From Cyclobacteriaceae bacterium (GTDB lineage Bacteria > Bacteroidota > Bacteroidia > Cytophagales > Cyclobacteriaceae), in assembly GCA_012033595.1 (NCBI GenBank), contig JAAUQL010000010.1:18283-82282 (forward strand): a DNA stretch of 64,000 nt. Direction: 5' to 3'. The notes beneath the pieces were generated by a model, which made no database searches, was not told the origin of the DNA, and worked only from the letters and a program-made list of their open reading frames with translations. Positions within the stretch are counted from its first letter, which is position 1. Each line of letters opens with the position of its first letter. A program made the position numbers and the translations under genes. Below, in pieces: positions 29,121-37,952 of the stretch.

Positions 29121-29244
29121 GGGCGAAATATACTCAATACAGGGTATTATAAAAAAATAAGTATATGAATATTTGTGTTAGATATATTAATAGGTTTACT
29201 TTGATGTACTAATAAGTATCTTTAATAAACTAAAAAGGTTATTC
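29121..29244. promoter_or_regulatory. Divergent control region of the element
   Basis: AT-rich, 124 bases. AATAAGTAT occurs twice (29156-29164 and 29211-29219), a candidate operator pair for the XRE regulator. Confidence 0.45.
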
Positions 29245-29517
29245 ATGAAGACCGTTATAGAAATTCCTCAAAGCACAATGATAATGATAGAAAAAAAACT
29301 TCAATTACTAGATTCAATATATGAAGCTATTCAAGAATTTGGCTTAGTAAAAACGCAAGATTACTACACAGTTAACGAATTTATAAAGTTGGCTAAAATT
29401 GGAAGGAACAAATTCGAAGCAATAAAATGCCACTTGAATATTATCCGTGTATCACCTCGAAAACAATTAATTCCCCATTCGGAATTGGTAAGGTGGTTTA
29501 ATGGAGAAATACAATAG
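29245..29517 (+). CDS. Excisionase-like HTH protein
   Basis: 90 residues. The C-terminal half (DYYTVNEFIKLAKIGRNKFEAIK, then IRVSPRKQLIPHSELVRWFNG) matches the helix-turn-helix/winged pattern of the small excisionase-like proteins common in Bacteroidota mobile elements. Position next to XRE and upstream of the helicase suits a recombination directionality factor or activator. Family-level call only. Confidence 0.6.
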   Translation: MKTVIEIPQSTMIMIEKKLQLLDSIYEAIQEFGLVKTQDYYTVNEFIKLAKIGRNKFEAIKCHLNIIRVSPRKQLIPHSELVRWFNGEIQ

Positions 29518-29605
29518 TTGTACAACTTGATTGAAATCATATTAATAGCTTTTGACCTCTTTATAAAGCTTTTAAACTAAAGAATATAGTCTTTTCAGTT
29601 ACATC

Positions 29606-29737
29606 ATGTGCCCTGATCTCAATAAACCAAAATTATCCAACTACTATGACATAAAATGGTTTTATGGCATTGATGAAAAACCTTTTGGCGTCACTGATGC
29701 GATTTTAATATTTCCAATTTCAAATCTAAAAAAATGA
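29606..29737 (+). CDS. Small hypothetical protein, coupled to the next gene
   Basis: 43 codons from ATG 29606 (MCPDLNKPKLSNYY...) to a TGA that overlaps the next ATG (ATGA at 29734-29737). Aromatic and proline-rich; not recognised. The overlap is the only strong support. Confidence 0.4.
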   Translation: MCPDLNKPKLSNYYDIKWFYGIDEKPFGVTDAILIFPISNLKK

Positions 29738-30114
29738 ATGATAATAAAATTTCAAAGCAAAATGCAGAGAGCTTTGATCATGTAAATGACAGGCATACAT
29801 CCGCACTAATGGAATCAAGTTTTAAACTAAAGGCGGAATTTACAAGAGCGGCTTTTGATATGGTCGAGCTTAAAACAGAGCTCGAAAAAGAACGTGATTT
29901 GTTGCATGATAATACCTCCTGGCTTTTCAAGAAAAAGGACTTACAAATAGACAGGATAATAAGGTTTTACAACAAGGTAGAGCAGATCACCAATAATTAT
30001 GAAAATCTGTTTCAGCTCCTAAAGCTTCAAAACGTGATTTTGGAAGACTCGTTAAATGGCAAAATAATGTCAGACGAACAATTCAGGAAGGATTTTCTAA
30101 ACCTCAAATATTAA
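29734..30114 (+). CDS. Hypothetical coiled-coil protein
   Basis: 126 residues, highly charged and helical (FTRAAFDMVELKTELEKERD, NKVEQITNNYENLFQLLKLQN). Not recognised. It precedes the helicase gene by 4 bases and overlaps the small gene before it, so it probably belongs to the replication operon as an accessory protein. Confidence 0.6.
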   Translation: MNDNKISKQNAESFDHVNDRHTSALMESSFKLKAEFTRAAFDMVELKTELEKERDLLHDNTSWLFKKKDLQIDRIIRFYNKVEQITNNYENLFQLLKLQNVILEDSLNGKIMSDEQFRKDFLNLKY

Positions 30115-30118
30115 AGCC

Positions 30119-31450
30119 ATGCCATTAGAAAAGAAATCACTCCAAGAAAAGCCACAAAAGGCAACAAAAAGCAATAAAGCTACTATCAATAAAGATAAGA
30201 TAGGGAACTATCTGCGGATCGGCACTGAATACTACAGGAAAGTAAAAAAACCCTTGGTGAATGACACTGCGAACTACTTAGTTAAATGGAAGAAGGAAAC
30301 CCTAAAAGAGGACTTTCGAATAGCAGAGATTAGTAAGGTAGAAAAATTTGTTGGTTTCACTTTTGTGCCTGGCCATGGTAACGATTACAAAGAAAAAATA
30401 GATGGATTTTATAATCAATATGAAATGCTAAATAGCAGACCTGAATTGGGGGATTGTTCGAAATCACTGGATTTTGTAAAACATATTTTTGGAGAACAAT
30501 ATGAATTGGGACTTGACTATTTAGCATTGCTTTACTTAAAGCCTGAGCAAATCCTTCCAATACTATGTCTTATCAGCGAGGAAAGAAATACCGGTAAATC
30601 AACATTTATAAAATGGCTTAAATCCATATTTCAGGGAAACATGACCATTAATAGTAATGAAGAATTTAGGGCCAGCTTTAATTCAGATTGGATTACAAAA
30701 CTAATTATTGGCGTCGAAGAAACTTTGCTGGAAAAAAAGGAAGATTCTGAAAGGATTAAAGCCCTTAGTACAGGAGAGGTTACAAAGTCGCACTCAAAAG
30801 GCGTGGATAAATTTGAAGTCCCATTTTATGGCAAATTCGTACTATGCGCCAACAATGAAACCAAATTTATAATTATCGATCAAGCTGAGATACGGTATTG
30901 GGTCAGGAAAATACCAGTGCCTGAAAGGGACGAAACAAATCTTTTGGAAGTACTTAGAGGAGAAATAAATCAATTTCTATATTTTCTATCTGAACGAGGC
31001 ATTAAGTCAAATAAAAAATCACGGATGTGGTTTTCTCCGGAAGATATTGAAACAGAGGCTTTGAACAGACTGAAGCGGGATAATAGAGCTGGTCTTGAAC
31101 AGGAGATAGAAACCATTGTGTTAAATAAAATAGAAGACTTCAATGTTCAAGAAATTAAACTAACTCTTACGGACTTGTGGGAGGAGCTTAAACATCTAAG
31201 AGTTAGCCAGAGTTACATCAAAAGAGTGCTGCAAGAAAATTTGAATTTGAAACCGGGTAATTCATCGACTTATAAAAAGTATGCTTGGAGCATTGACCCA
31301 CAGAATTCTGCTGATTTTGTGGTTTCCGAGATACATGCAAAGGGCAGATACTACACCTTTACAACAGCTATGTTTGAGAAAGATGAATTTGATAATTCTA
31401 AGATTATTGAAAATGTGTTTTCACAGCATAATAAATTGAAAGCTGGATGA
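30119..31450 (+). CDS. Primase-helicase-like replication protein (DUF5906/SF3-type)
   Basis: 443 residues. A P-loop is visible in CLISEERNTGKSTFIKWLKSIF near residue 160, followed by ITKLIIGVEETLLE (Walker B-like) and a sensor stretch KFVLCANNETKFIIIDQAEIRYWVRKI, the order seen in SF3/D5-type helicases of plasmids and phage satellites. No N-terminal primase domain is evident. It likely unwinds an origin in the repeat-rich region just downstream, letting the excised element replicate. Reaction is inferred from motifs. Confidence 0.75.
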   Translation: MPLEKKSLQEKPQKATKSNKATINKDKIGNYLRIGTEYYRKVKKPLVNDTANYLVKWKKETLKEDFRIAEISKVEKFVGFTFVPGHGNDYKEKIDGFYNQYEMLNSRPELGDCSKSLDFVKHIFGEQYELGLDYLALLYLKPEQILPILCLISEERNTGKSTFIKWLKSIFQGNMTINSNEEFRASFNSDWITKLIIGVEETLLEKKEDSERIKALSTGEVTKSHSKGVDKFEVPFYGKFVLCANNETKFIIIDQAEIRYWVRKIPVPERDETNLLEVLRGEINQFLYFLSERGIKSNKKSRMWFSPEDIETEALNRLKRDNRAGLEQEIETIVLNKIEDFNVQEIKLTLTDLWEELKHLRVSQSYIKRVLQENLNLKPGNSSTYKKYAWSIDPQNSADFVVSEIHAKGRYYTFTTAMFEKDEFDNSKIIENVFSQHNKLKAG

Positions 31451-31461
31451 CCCGTTTTTTT

Positions 31462-31680
31462 GGTTGCTTTGTTGACTTTCTGTTTTATTATTAAATAAAG
31501 TAGCTATAAAGGGAAAACAAGGGGTTTAGTTAAGCAACCAAAAGTCAACCGTAAAGCAACTGTCAACCATATAAAAACTATATTCAATTTTTTCCGGTCA
31601 CCTAGTTGACTTTTAGTTGATTGTAAGTTGACATTTAAATAATTAAATATCAATAGCTTAAGGCAAATGTCAACCAAGCA
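31462..31680. other. Candidate replication origin with GTTGAC repeats
   Basis: GTTGAC or its complement GTCAAC occurs about six times in 220 bases (31471, 31544, 31562, 31605, 31627, 31669), in both orientations and often beside GTTGC/GCAAC. GTTGACATTT (31627-31636) and AAATGTCAAC (31665-31674) form a 10-bp inverted repeat around an AT-rich loop. It lies immediately after the helicase gene, in non-coding DNA. Confidence 0.5.
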
Positions 31681-31827
31681 ACCAGATTTTCGGTTCACAG
31701 TTGTGGCTCTTATTATCCTAAGCAATTATATTGGATATTTTGAAGATCTGTCAAAAACATGATAGCCCTAAAAAACATCTGATCAAAAAGCTCATATCAG
31801 CATAAAGAGCGATGATGCATTCCATCA

Positions 31828-31897
31828 ACAGCCTTACCTAGGGCTTATGTGGAGTTAGGTGGCATAATGAGTGGATGCTACAGATCGGTAAGGCTGT
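31828..31897. repeat. Long inverted repeat in non-coding DNA
   Basis: ACAGCCTTACC (31828-31838) and GGTAAGGCTGT (31887-31897) form an 11-bp stem with a 48-base spacer. Further short inverted repeats around CGTATTCT/AGAATACG (about 32007 and 32071) follow. The stretch 31680-32088 has no credible gene. Confidence 0.5.
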
Positions 31898-32088
31898 ATC
31901 CGTTCCATACTTTAACCACACTCCTATCTGTATTTTACAATTCTAAAACCCTTAAAGCCGTTTCAGAGCTGAAAAAAAGATTAGAAACACAACAATCCGG
32001 TTTCAAACCGATCGTATTCTTCCTTTAAACGGTTTAGAAACTGTTTTTAAAGTAATTGAGACCGCTTCACAGAATACGATTCAATCAT

Positions 32089-32360
32089 TCAAAACGGTTT
32101 TTGCTGGTTATGAATGCTTTTTAATTGTAGTGTCATTCTCCCCTTCTTTTTCGCTGCAAACATGCCTTCGGTATATTGCTGATAGAGCCAAAAGAGATAT
32201 TCCATCCGGACACTTTCGGAGGTGAAGGCTTACTGTCTGTAGCACAGATCCACAGCTTTATCGAGTTCATTAAGTGCATTTACCAGCTTCGGCGGCATAG
32301 TGATTATACAGAGAGGTAAGGTTACGACTGTGACATTCTGCTATCACCTCAACCACCTTT
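32089..32360 (-). pseudogene. Remnant of a class I SAM-dependent DNA methylase C-terminus
   Basis: On the minus strand, broken by a frameshift and a stop, one can read SRNLTSLYNH, then MPPKLVNALNELDKAVDLCYRQ, a stop, and AFTSESVRMEYLFWLYQQYT. This is the C-terminal pattern of large DNA methylases of the MmeI-like/type IIL group (MPPxLxKAHxxLDxAVDxCYR, then FxSExxRxEFLFxLYE). Everything upstream of it is gone. It indicates that an earlier restriction or methylase gene occupied this site before the present operon. The exact upstream limit is uncertain. Confidence 0.65.
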
Positions 32361-32519
32361 GAATTACAATTCAGAATTGGCCCAAAGCCGTTTCACGGCT
32401 TCCTACTATTCTTTGGGAAGGTGAAAATTGCCATTCTGGATATTTGCAATCAACCAATAACGAATACCACAAAATCTCACTATCTTACCCGCCCAACTTT
32501 TTAACCCTATTTTTACCCC

Positions 32520-33995
32520 ATGATCACAGGAGAACTCAAATCACAAGTAGATAAAATATGGGATGCGTTTTGGACGGGTGGGATCTCCAATCCGCTGACA
32601 GTTATTGAGCAGTTTACCTATCTGCTATTTATCCGTAGGCTGGACGAGAAGCAACTCTTGGAAGAAAGAAAAGCCAATATGATAGGCATGCCCATGCAGA
32701 ATGCGATCTACACGCCAGACCAGCAGGAACTGCGCTGGAGTTCGTTCAAAAATAAAGAGCCGGAAACCATGTTCGAACTCTTTACCCGGCCACAGGCTGG
32801 CGGGCTAACGGTTTTCGACCACATGAAGGCGGTTGGAGATAAGGCTGGCGTATTTGCCCAATACATGAAGGGAGCTACGTTTATGATCCCTACACCACGG
32901 CTGTTGGATCAGGTGGTGCAGATGATCAGTAAGATTAAGATGGAAGACCGCGACACTAAGGGCGATCTCTATGAATACCTGCTCTCCAAGATTGCTTCTG
33001 CCGGCACCAACGGACAATTCCGTACGCCACGCCACATCATTAAGATGATGGTGGAGATGGTGCAACCCACGAAGGAAGATACTATTTGCGATCCTGCATG
33101 TGGTACGGCTGGCTTCCTGGTAGCTGCCGGAGAATACATGCACGAACACCATGCTGATTGGTTCCATGAGAAGAATTTCAGGGCGCACTACGATAGCGAT
33201 ATGTTTACCGGTGTGGAGTTTGATTCTACTATGCTGCGTATCGGGGCGATGAACCTGCAGTTGCACGGCATCGAAAATCCCAACCTGATTGCCAAGGATG
33301 CGCTGAGCGAAAGCAATGGCGATATCCGGGGCAAGTACACGCTGATCCTGGCGAATCCTCCATTTAAGGGCAGCCTGGACTATGATTCTGTGGAAAGCTC
33401 AATACTGAAATTAGTACAAACCAAAAAGACAGAATTGCTCTTCCTGGGGCTGATGCTGCGCAAATTAAAAACCGGTGGACGCTGTGCGGTGATTATCCCC
33501 GATGGGGTGCTGTTTGGCAGCTCTAATGCACACAAACAGATACGGGAGGAGATCATCGACAACCACAAGCTGGATGCTGTGATCTCCATGCCCAGCGGAG
33601 TTTTTAAGCCCTATGCCGGGGTGAGTACGGCGGTGCTGCTCTTTACCAAAACCAATTCGGGTGGTACAGACAAAGTGTGGTTTTACGATATGAAAGCCGA
33701 TGGCTACAGCCTGGATGTTAAGCGTACGGAGATCAAAGACAATGATATCCCGGACATCATCGCCCGGTATAAAGCCCCTGCAGATGAAGCAACAAGGAAG
33801 CGTACCGAGCAGAGCTTTATGGTGCCTTTTGAGGAGATCAAAGCCAACGATTGGGATCTGAGCATAAACCGCTACAAGGAAATTGTGTATGAGGAAGTGC
33901 AATACGATCCACCTGCTGAGATCATTGCAGATATCAAAGCACTGGATGCAGACCGAGCAAAGGCACTACAAACATTGGAGGAATTGTTGGGATGA
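32520..33995 (+). CDS. hsdM: Type I restriction-modification methyltransferase subunit HsdM
   Basis: 491 residues, N6-adenine methylase. The N-terminal HsdM domain is present, then motif I DPACGTAGFLVAA near residue 197 and motif IV NPPF near residue 280, with GRCAVIIPDGVLFG and KLDAVISMPSGVFKPYAGVSTAVL. It methylates the site read by HsdS and forms the HsdR2M2S complex. Its TGA overlaps the hsdS ATG (33992-33995). Confidence 0.95.
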   Translation: MITGELKSQVDKIWDAFWTGGISNPLTVIEQFTYLLFIRRLDEKQLLEERKANMIGMPMQNAIYTPDQQELRWSSFKNKEPETMFELFTRPQAGGLTVFDHMKAVGDKAGVFAQYMKGATFMIPTPRLLDQVVQMISKIKMEDRDTKGDLYEYLLSKIASAGTNGQFRTPRHIIKMMVEMVQPTKEDTICDPACGTAGFLVAAGEYMHEHHADWFHEKNFRAHYDSDMFTGVEFDSTMLRIGAMNLQLHGIENPNLIAKDALSESNGDIRGKYTLILANPPFKGSLDYDSVESSILKLVQTKKTELLFLGLMLRKLKTGGRCAVIIPDGVLFGSSNAHKQIREEIIDNHKLDAVISMPSGVFKPYAGVSTAVLLFTKTNSGGTDKVWFYDMKADGYSLDVKRTEIKDNDIPDIIARYKAPADEATRKRTEQSFMVPFEEIKANDWDLSINRYKEIVYEEVQYDPPAEIIADIKALDADRAKALQTLEELLG

Positions 33996-35110
33996 TGGAT
34001 TGGGAGGAAGTTGAATGGAATGAAGTATTAACAATACGTAATGGCAAAAACCAAAAAGCTGTTGCTGATCCTAATGGAAAATATCCAATATATGGAAGCG
34101 GTGGTGTTATGGGTTATGCGAATGATTTTTTATGTGATGAAGGGACAACAATAATCGGGAGAAAGGGGTCTATCAATAAGCCAATATTTGTGAATAAAAA
34201 GTTTTGGAATGTTGATACAGCGTTTGGCCTATGTCCATTAGAAAGGATGGATAACAAGTTCTTTTATTATTTCTGTACAACATATAATTTCCTAAAACAC
34301 AATAAAGCAACCACCCTACCAAGCCTCACCAAGGCTGATTTGTTAAAGATCAAAATCCCCCTTCCCCCACTCGCCACCCAGCGCAAGATTGCGGCGATCC
34401 TGGATGAGGCCGACAAGGTGCGCCGGCTCAACAAACAACTCATCGAAAAATACGACGCCCTCACCCAATCTCTGTTCTTGGATATGTTTGGGGATCCGGT
34501 GACTAATCCTAAGGGGTGGGAGAAGGTGAAGTTAAGTGAAGTATGTACAAAAATCACTGACGGAACACACCATTCACCAGAACCACAGAGTGAAGGTTTT
34601 CCATATGTGACAGCAAAACATGTGAAAAAATCAGGTCTTGATTTTTACTCAAAACCCTCCTACGTTGATGAAGAATCTCATAAAGAAATATACAAAAGAT
34701 GTACTCCTGAGTACGGCGATATCCTTTATATAAAAGATGGTGCAACAACAGGCATCGCATGTATAAATACTTTCAGAGAACCTATAAGTATGCTATCCAG
34801 TTTGGCATTATTAAAATTGAAAAAGGGAAACATTGGTAATTATTATTTATGCTATTGGTTGAACCATAGTGGTATAAAAGCAAAATTAATTAGTGAATTT
34901 ATGTCTGGCGCTGCAATTCAAAGATATACATTAAAGAAGATTAACTCGTTTAGTTTAACCATTCCGCCAATCAATCTCCAAAACCAATTTGCAGAACGAG
35001 TCCAAGCCATCGAGCAGCAAAATGCCCAGGCCCAGGCATCCCTGCAAAAGTCAGAGGAGTTGTTTGGCAGTTTGTTGCAGCGGGCGTTTAAGGGTGAGTT
35101 GAGCGTATAG
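33992..35110 (+). CDS. hsdS: Type I restriction-modification specificity subunit HsdS
   Basis: 372 residues with two target-recognition halves. The first starts with WEEVEWNEVLTIRNGKNQ and ends in the conserved helix IPLPPLATQRKIAAILDEADKVRRLNKQLIEKYDAL; the second, KLSEVCTKITDGTHHSP, ends in IPPINLQNQFAERVQAIEQQ. It decides the bipartite DNA sequence; the site cannot be predicted. HsdS genes often vary by recombination. Overlaps hsdM by 4 bases; hsdR is displaced by the addiction modules that follow. Confidence 0.92.
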   Translation: MMDWEEVEWNEVLTIRNGKNQKAVADPNGKYPIYGSGGVMGYANDFLCDEGTTIIGRKGSINKPIFVNKKFWNVDTAFGLCPLERMDNKFFYYFCTTYNFLKHNKATTLPSLTKADLLKIKIPLPPLATQRKIAAILDEADKVRRLNKQLIEKYDALTQSLFLDMFGDPVTNPKGWEKVKLSEVCTKITDGTHHSPEPQSEGFPYVTAKHVKKSGLDFYSKPSYVDEESHKEIYKRCTPEYGDILYIKDGATTGIACINTFREPISMLSSLALLKLKKGNIGNYYLCYWLNHSGIKAKLISEFMSGAAIQRYTLKKINSFSLTIPPINLQNQFAERVQAIEQQNAQAQASLQKSEELFGSLLQRAFKGELSV

Positions 35111-35255
35111 AATTGATCCTGTGGATCAATTAATTTAGCTAAGAGCCATCCTGAAGGTTGGCAAATATATCTTTGGGAAGCTACATTCAACTAGTTTGTA
35201 ATATTTATAATTCACACCAAGTGTTAATTATTTTATATATTTTTGTACTTTAAAA

Positions 35256-35588
35256 ATGAATATCACGTTTTTTAATAGTAAGATAAAGAAGTATGCAAAC
35301 AATGATCGTCTTGCTATCAAAAAACTGGGAACGATAAGAGCTAAATTTTTTAAACAAAGATTAGATGATTTGAGTGCGGCCTCGACATTGGAAGATGTAA
35401 GGCACTTACCGGGGAGATTTCATGAATTGAAAAGCGACAGAAAAGGGCAATGGTCCTGCGATTTAGATCAACCGTGTCGTTTAATTTTCGAACCTCATGA
35501 AAATCCCATACCGACAAATGAAGATGGTCAATACCTATGGATTAAGATATTGGGTGTAGAGATCATTGAGATTGTAGATTACCACTAG
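35256..35588 (+). CDS. HigB-family toxin (RelE/ParE fold)
   Basis: 110 residues of the plasmid-maintenance killer (HigB) family, which cleave mRNA at the ribosome. Visible pattern: ARTLEDVRHLPG-like LEDVRHLPGRFHELKSDRKGQWSCDLDQPCRLIFEP and the C-terminal IEIVDYH. A longer insert (NPIPTNEDGQYLWIKIL) precedes the last strand. It is followed 10 bases later by its HigA-type antitoxin gene. Confidence 0.88.
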   Translation: MNITFFNSKIKKYANNDRLAIKKLGTIRAKFFKQRLDDLSAASTLEDVRHLPGRFHELKSDRKGQWSCDLDQPCRLIFEPHENPIPTNEDGQYLWIKILGVEIIEIVDYH

Positions 35589-35598
35589 CTAAAACACT

Positions 35599-36698
35599 AT
35601 GAGAACTAAACGAAATCAGTATCATCCGGAAACTGTCTCACATCCGGGAACTACGCTTTCTGAAAAATTAGCTGAAATGCACATGGGATCAAAAGAATTT
35701 GCTGTGCGCACCGGTAAGCCGGAAAAGACCATTAGTAGCGTATTGTCCGGTGAAAGCGCCATAACTCCAGATATGGCTGTGCTGTTTGAAGACGTTCTGA
35801 ATATCCCTGCAAATTTTTGGCTGACAAGGCAAAAGCATTATGATGAAGCTGTAGCAAGAATGAAGAGAAGTGAATCCATTAATCAATCTTTGGATTGGGC
35901 TAAACTTTTCCCTTATGCAGATATGGCAAAACTGTCATGGGTGACAGCTACTCGAAACCCCGGAGAGAGAGTTGAATACTTATTTAAATTCTTTGGAATC
36001 GGAAATAAGGACGCATTTGAAGATTATTATTTCAAACAAAAACTAAAGGTAAGCTTTCGTGTTTCATTGGCCCACACAAAAAGACCTTATGCCTTTGCAG
36101 CTTGGCTAAGGCAAGGTGAATTGCAATCGACATCAATTGGTTGTTCTGGATATGATCCGAAAATCCTTTTGGGGAACTTGCCGAGAATTAAGGAAATCAT
36201 GGCAAATCAACCGGAAGATTTTTCAATCAACTACAAGGGATTTGCCTTGAGGCCGGAGTGAAAGTCGTATATACGCCATGCCTGCCGGGAGCAACTGTTC
36301 ACGGATCAACCAGATGGATAGGCGATACTCCCATCGTTCAATTATCTGCGAGATATAAGCAAAATGATATCTTTTGGTTTACTTTTTTTCATGAAATTGC
36401 TCATATATTAAAGCACGGCAAAAAGTATGTAGCACTGGAAAATGTAGATTACAAAGATCAGGATATGGAAAAGGAAAAGGAAGCAGATGACTTTGCTGTT
36501 CAATGGACTTTTTCAAACACAGAAGAAGAAGAAGTGCTTAGCCATACACCACTCTCTGAAGAGGATATTGTCAATTTCTCCAAGAAATTTAATACACATC
36601 CGGCATTGATAATTGGCAGATTTCACCATAAAGGATTATTACCTTATCATATCGGAAGAAGATTTATAAAGAAAATAGATTTGAGTAATATCGAATAA
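35599..36698 (+). CDS. HigA antitoxin with ImmA/IrrE peptidase domain (frameshifted)
   Basis: The N-terminus is a HigA HTH (GTTLSEKLAEMHMGSKEFAVRTGKPEKTISSVLSGESAITPDMA spans residues 16-59). The C-terminal part has the ImmA/IrrE zinc site FTFFHEIAHILKHGKK. The frame breaks at about 36242: family-like EAGVKVVYTPCLPGA continues in another frame. Adding one T at GGATTT_GCC restores FCLEAGVKVVY and 366 residues, the usual fused form. The HTH represses the higBA promoter; the peptidase domain may act on regulators. Sequence error is likely. Confidence 0.85.
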
Positions 36699-36701
36699 AT
36701 T

Positions 36702-37001
36702 ATGTCAATCTTCCAGTTTCTACATACCGATTGGCCTTCCAACTACACCAAGATGAAAAAGGCAGAGGAGCGCGTAAATTCCGAACCTGTTTCTACAGCA
36801 AGTTATTGCCGACTTGTACTAGAGGAATGCATTTATATAGTTTCTAAACAGGGATACACAGACTTTCACTACAATAAGGATCTGACCAATCTGATGTCAC
36901 AGGAAAAGATAAATAATAGTAGGCGTCAGTGTGCATATAAGGGTGGATTTGTCATGAATTCATATGATAGGAATTCAAGGATAATATTAACCTATAAGTG
37001 A
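36702..37001 (+). pseudogene. Duplicated, truncated 5' end of hsdR
   Basis: The first 60 or so codons (FLHTDWPS...MKKAEERVNSEPVSTASYCRLVLEE...NKDL..LMSQE) copy the start of HsdR found at 38532; the reading then runs into unrelated sequence and stops. The DNA match is strong: 36751-36832 equals 38584-38665 at 79 of 82 bases. It cannot be functional as an endonuclease. Confidence 0.75.
36751..36832 (+). repeat. Direct repeat copy 1 (hsdR 5' end)
   Basis: 82 bases, three mismatches to 38584-38665. The two copies flank the TAC cassette. Confidence 0.9.
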
Positions 37002-37025
37002 ATATTTATTGAAATTAACTTAAAA

Positions 37026-37550
37026 GTGAATATATTTGCCACCATAGAAGAAGCAATTGCGTATAAGGAGGTAACTTACTATACTATAAGATTCGAACAT
37101 GAGAAGAATTCAGAATTTGAAAAATTTATACTCAAACATGGATCTGACAAAACAATTCACAATGAGTTTAATGATCTAATTGCCTTACTTAAACGACTTG
37201 GTGAAGAAATTGGAGCCAAAGAACGTTACTTTTCACGTAAGGAGAAAAAAGCAGAAGCATTGCCGCCAAAATGGAACAATTTACTACCTAAAGAGCGAAG
37301 ACTACATGTCAAATTCCAACACAATTTACGATTATATTGTATGCGCATTTCTGATGAAATTGTGTTTTTATTTAATGGAGGGGTCAAAACTCCCGGCCCA
37401 ATAACTGCACAAGAATGTAAAATTGTGAGAAAGTATTTCGAAATGGCAAACAAGCTGGTCGAGGTTATTGAAGAGGCTATAAAAGAAAACAATATAGTAC
37501 TTAGCGGAATAAAATTAGAAATAGAAAAGGACTTTGAATTAATGATATAA
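37026..37550 (+). CDS. Candidate toxin of a TAC (toxin-antitoxin-chaperone) module
   Basis: 174 residues, basic and helical, not recognised directly. The GTG/ATG-side start is uncertain; a GTG at 37026 (MNIFATIEEAIAYKEV...) opens the frame. Its candidate role comes from position: it is first of three tightly spaced genes, followed 3 bases later by an XRE antitoxin and then a SecB-like protein, the order of TAC modules such as M. tuberculosis higB-higA-secB. It includes KAEALPPKWNNLLPKERRLHVKFQHNLRLYCMRIS, spanning residues 74-108, a RelE-like basic stretch by inspection only. Confidence 0.6.
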   Translation: MNIFATIEEAIAYKEVTYYTIRFEHEKNSEFEKFILKHGSDKTIHNEFNDLIALLKRLGEEIGAKERYFSRKEKKAEALPPKWNNLLPKERRLHVKFQHNLRLYCMRISDEIVFLFNGGVKTPGPITAQECKIVRKYFEMANKLVEVIEEAIKENNIVLSGIKLEIEKDFELMI

Positions 37551-37553
37551 TTT

Positions 37554-37952
37554 ATGAGTGATATAATAAAAGCTGCATTCGCCAATATTGATCCTGACAA
37601 CGAACAATTCATAAAAAAAAACACCCAGATTGTAGAGGAGATATATGATCTGATGGAGTCAAAAGGACTTACACAGAAAGATATTGCTAAAAGCCTCAGC
37701 AAAAGCGAGTCGGAAGTAAGTAAATGGCTTTCAGGCATCCAGAATCTAACTCTAAGAAGCATAACAAAAATGGAGGTTGCATTGGGTGTTGATATAATTA
37801 TGACTTGTAGCCAAGCTAAATCAAAATATGAAAAGGTAAATTATGTACATGTCAATCGGGATGCCACACCAAACAGTGACAAAACTTATGATGCTCCTGA
37901 ACCATTATCTTTACCATATACTCAACCAACCGGTCATTTAAAAATTGCCTAA
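37554..37952 (+). CDS. XRE antitoxin with C-terminal extension (TAC module)
   Basis: 132 residues. A helix-turn-helix (SKGLTQKDIAKSLSKSESEVSKWLSGIQNLTLRSITKMEVALG spans residues 42-84) is followed by a disordered tail ending in PEPLSLPYTQPTGHLKIA. In TAC systems the antitoxin tail is a chaperone addiction segment bound by a SecB-like partner; that reading here is inference. Its TAA overlaps the start of the SecB-like gene by one base (TAATG), so translation is coupled. Confidence 0.75.
   Translation: MSDIIKAAFANIDPDNEQFIKKNTQIVEEIYDLMESKGLTQKDIAKSLSKSESEVSKWLSGIQNLTLRSITKMEVALGVDIIMTCSQAKSKYEKVNYVHVNRDATPNSDKTYDAPEPLSLPYTQPTGHLKIA

Noticed and set aside
31504..31725. Minus-strand 73-codon frame
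   Set aside because: Made of the GTTGAC repeats; non-coding DNA is more likely.
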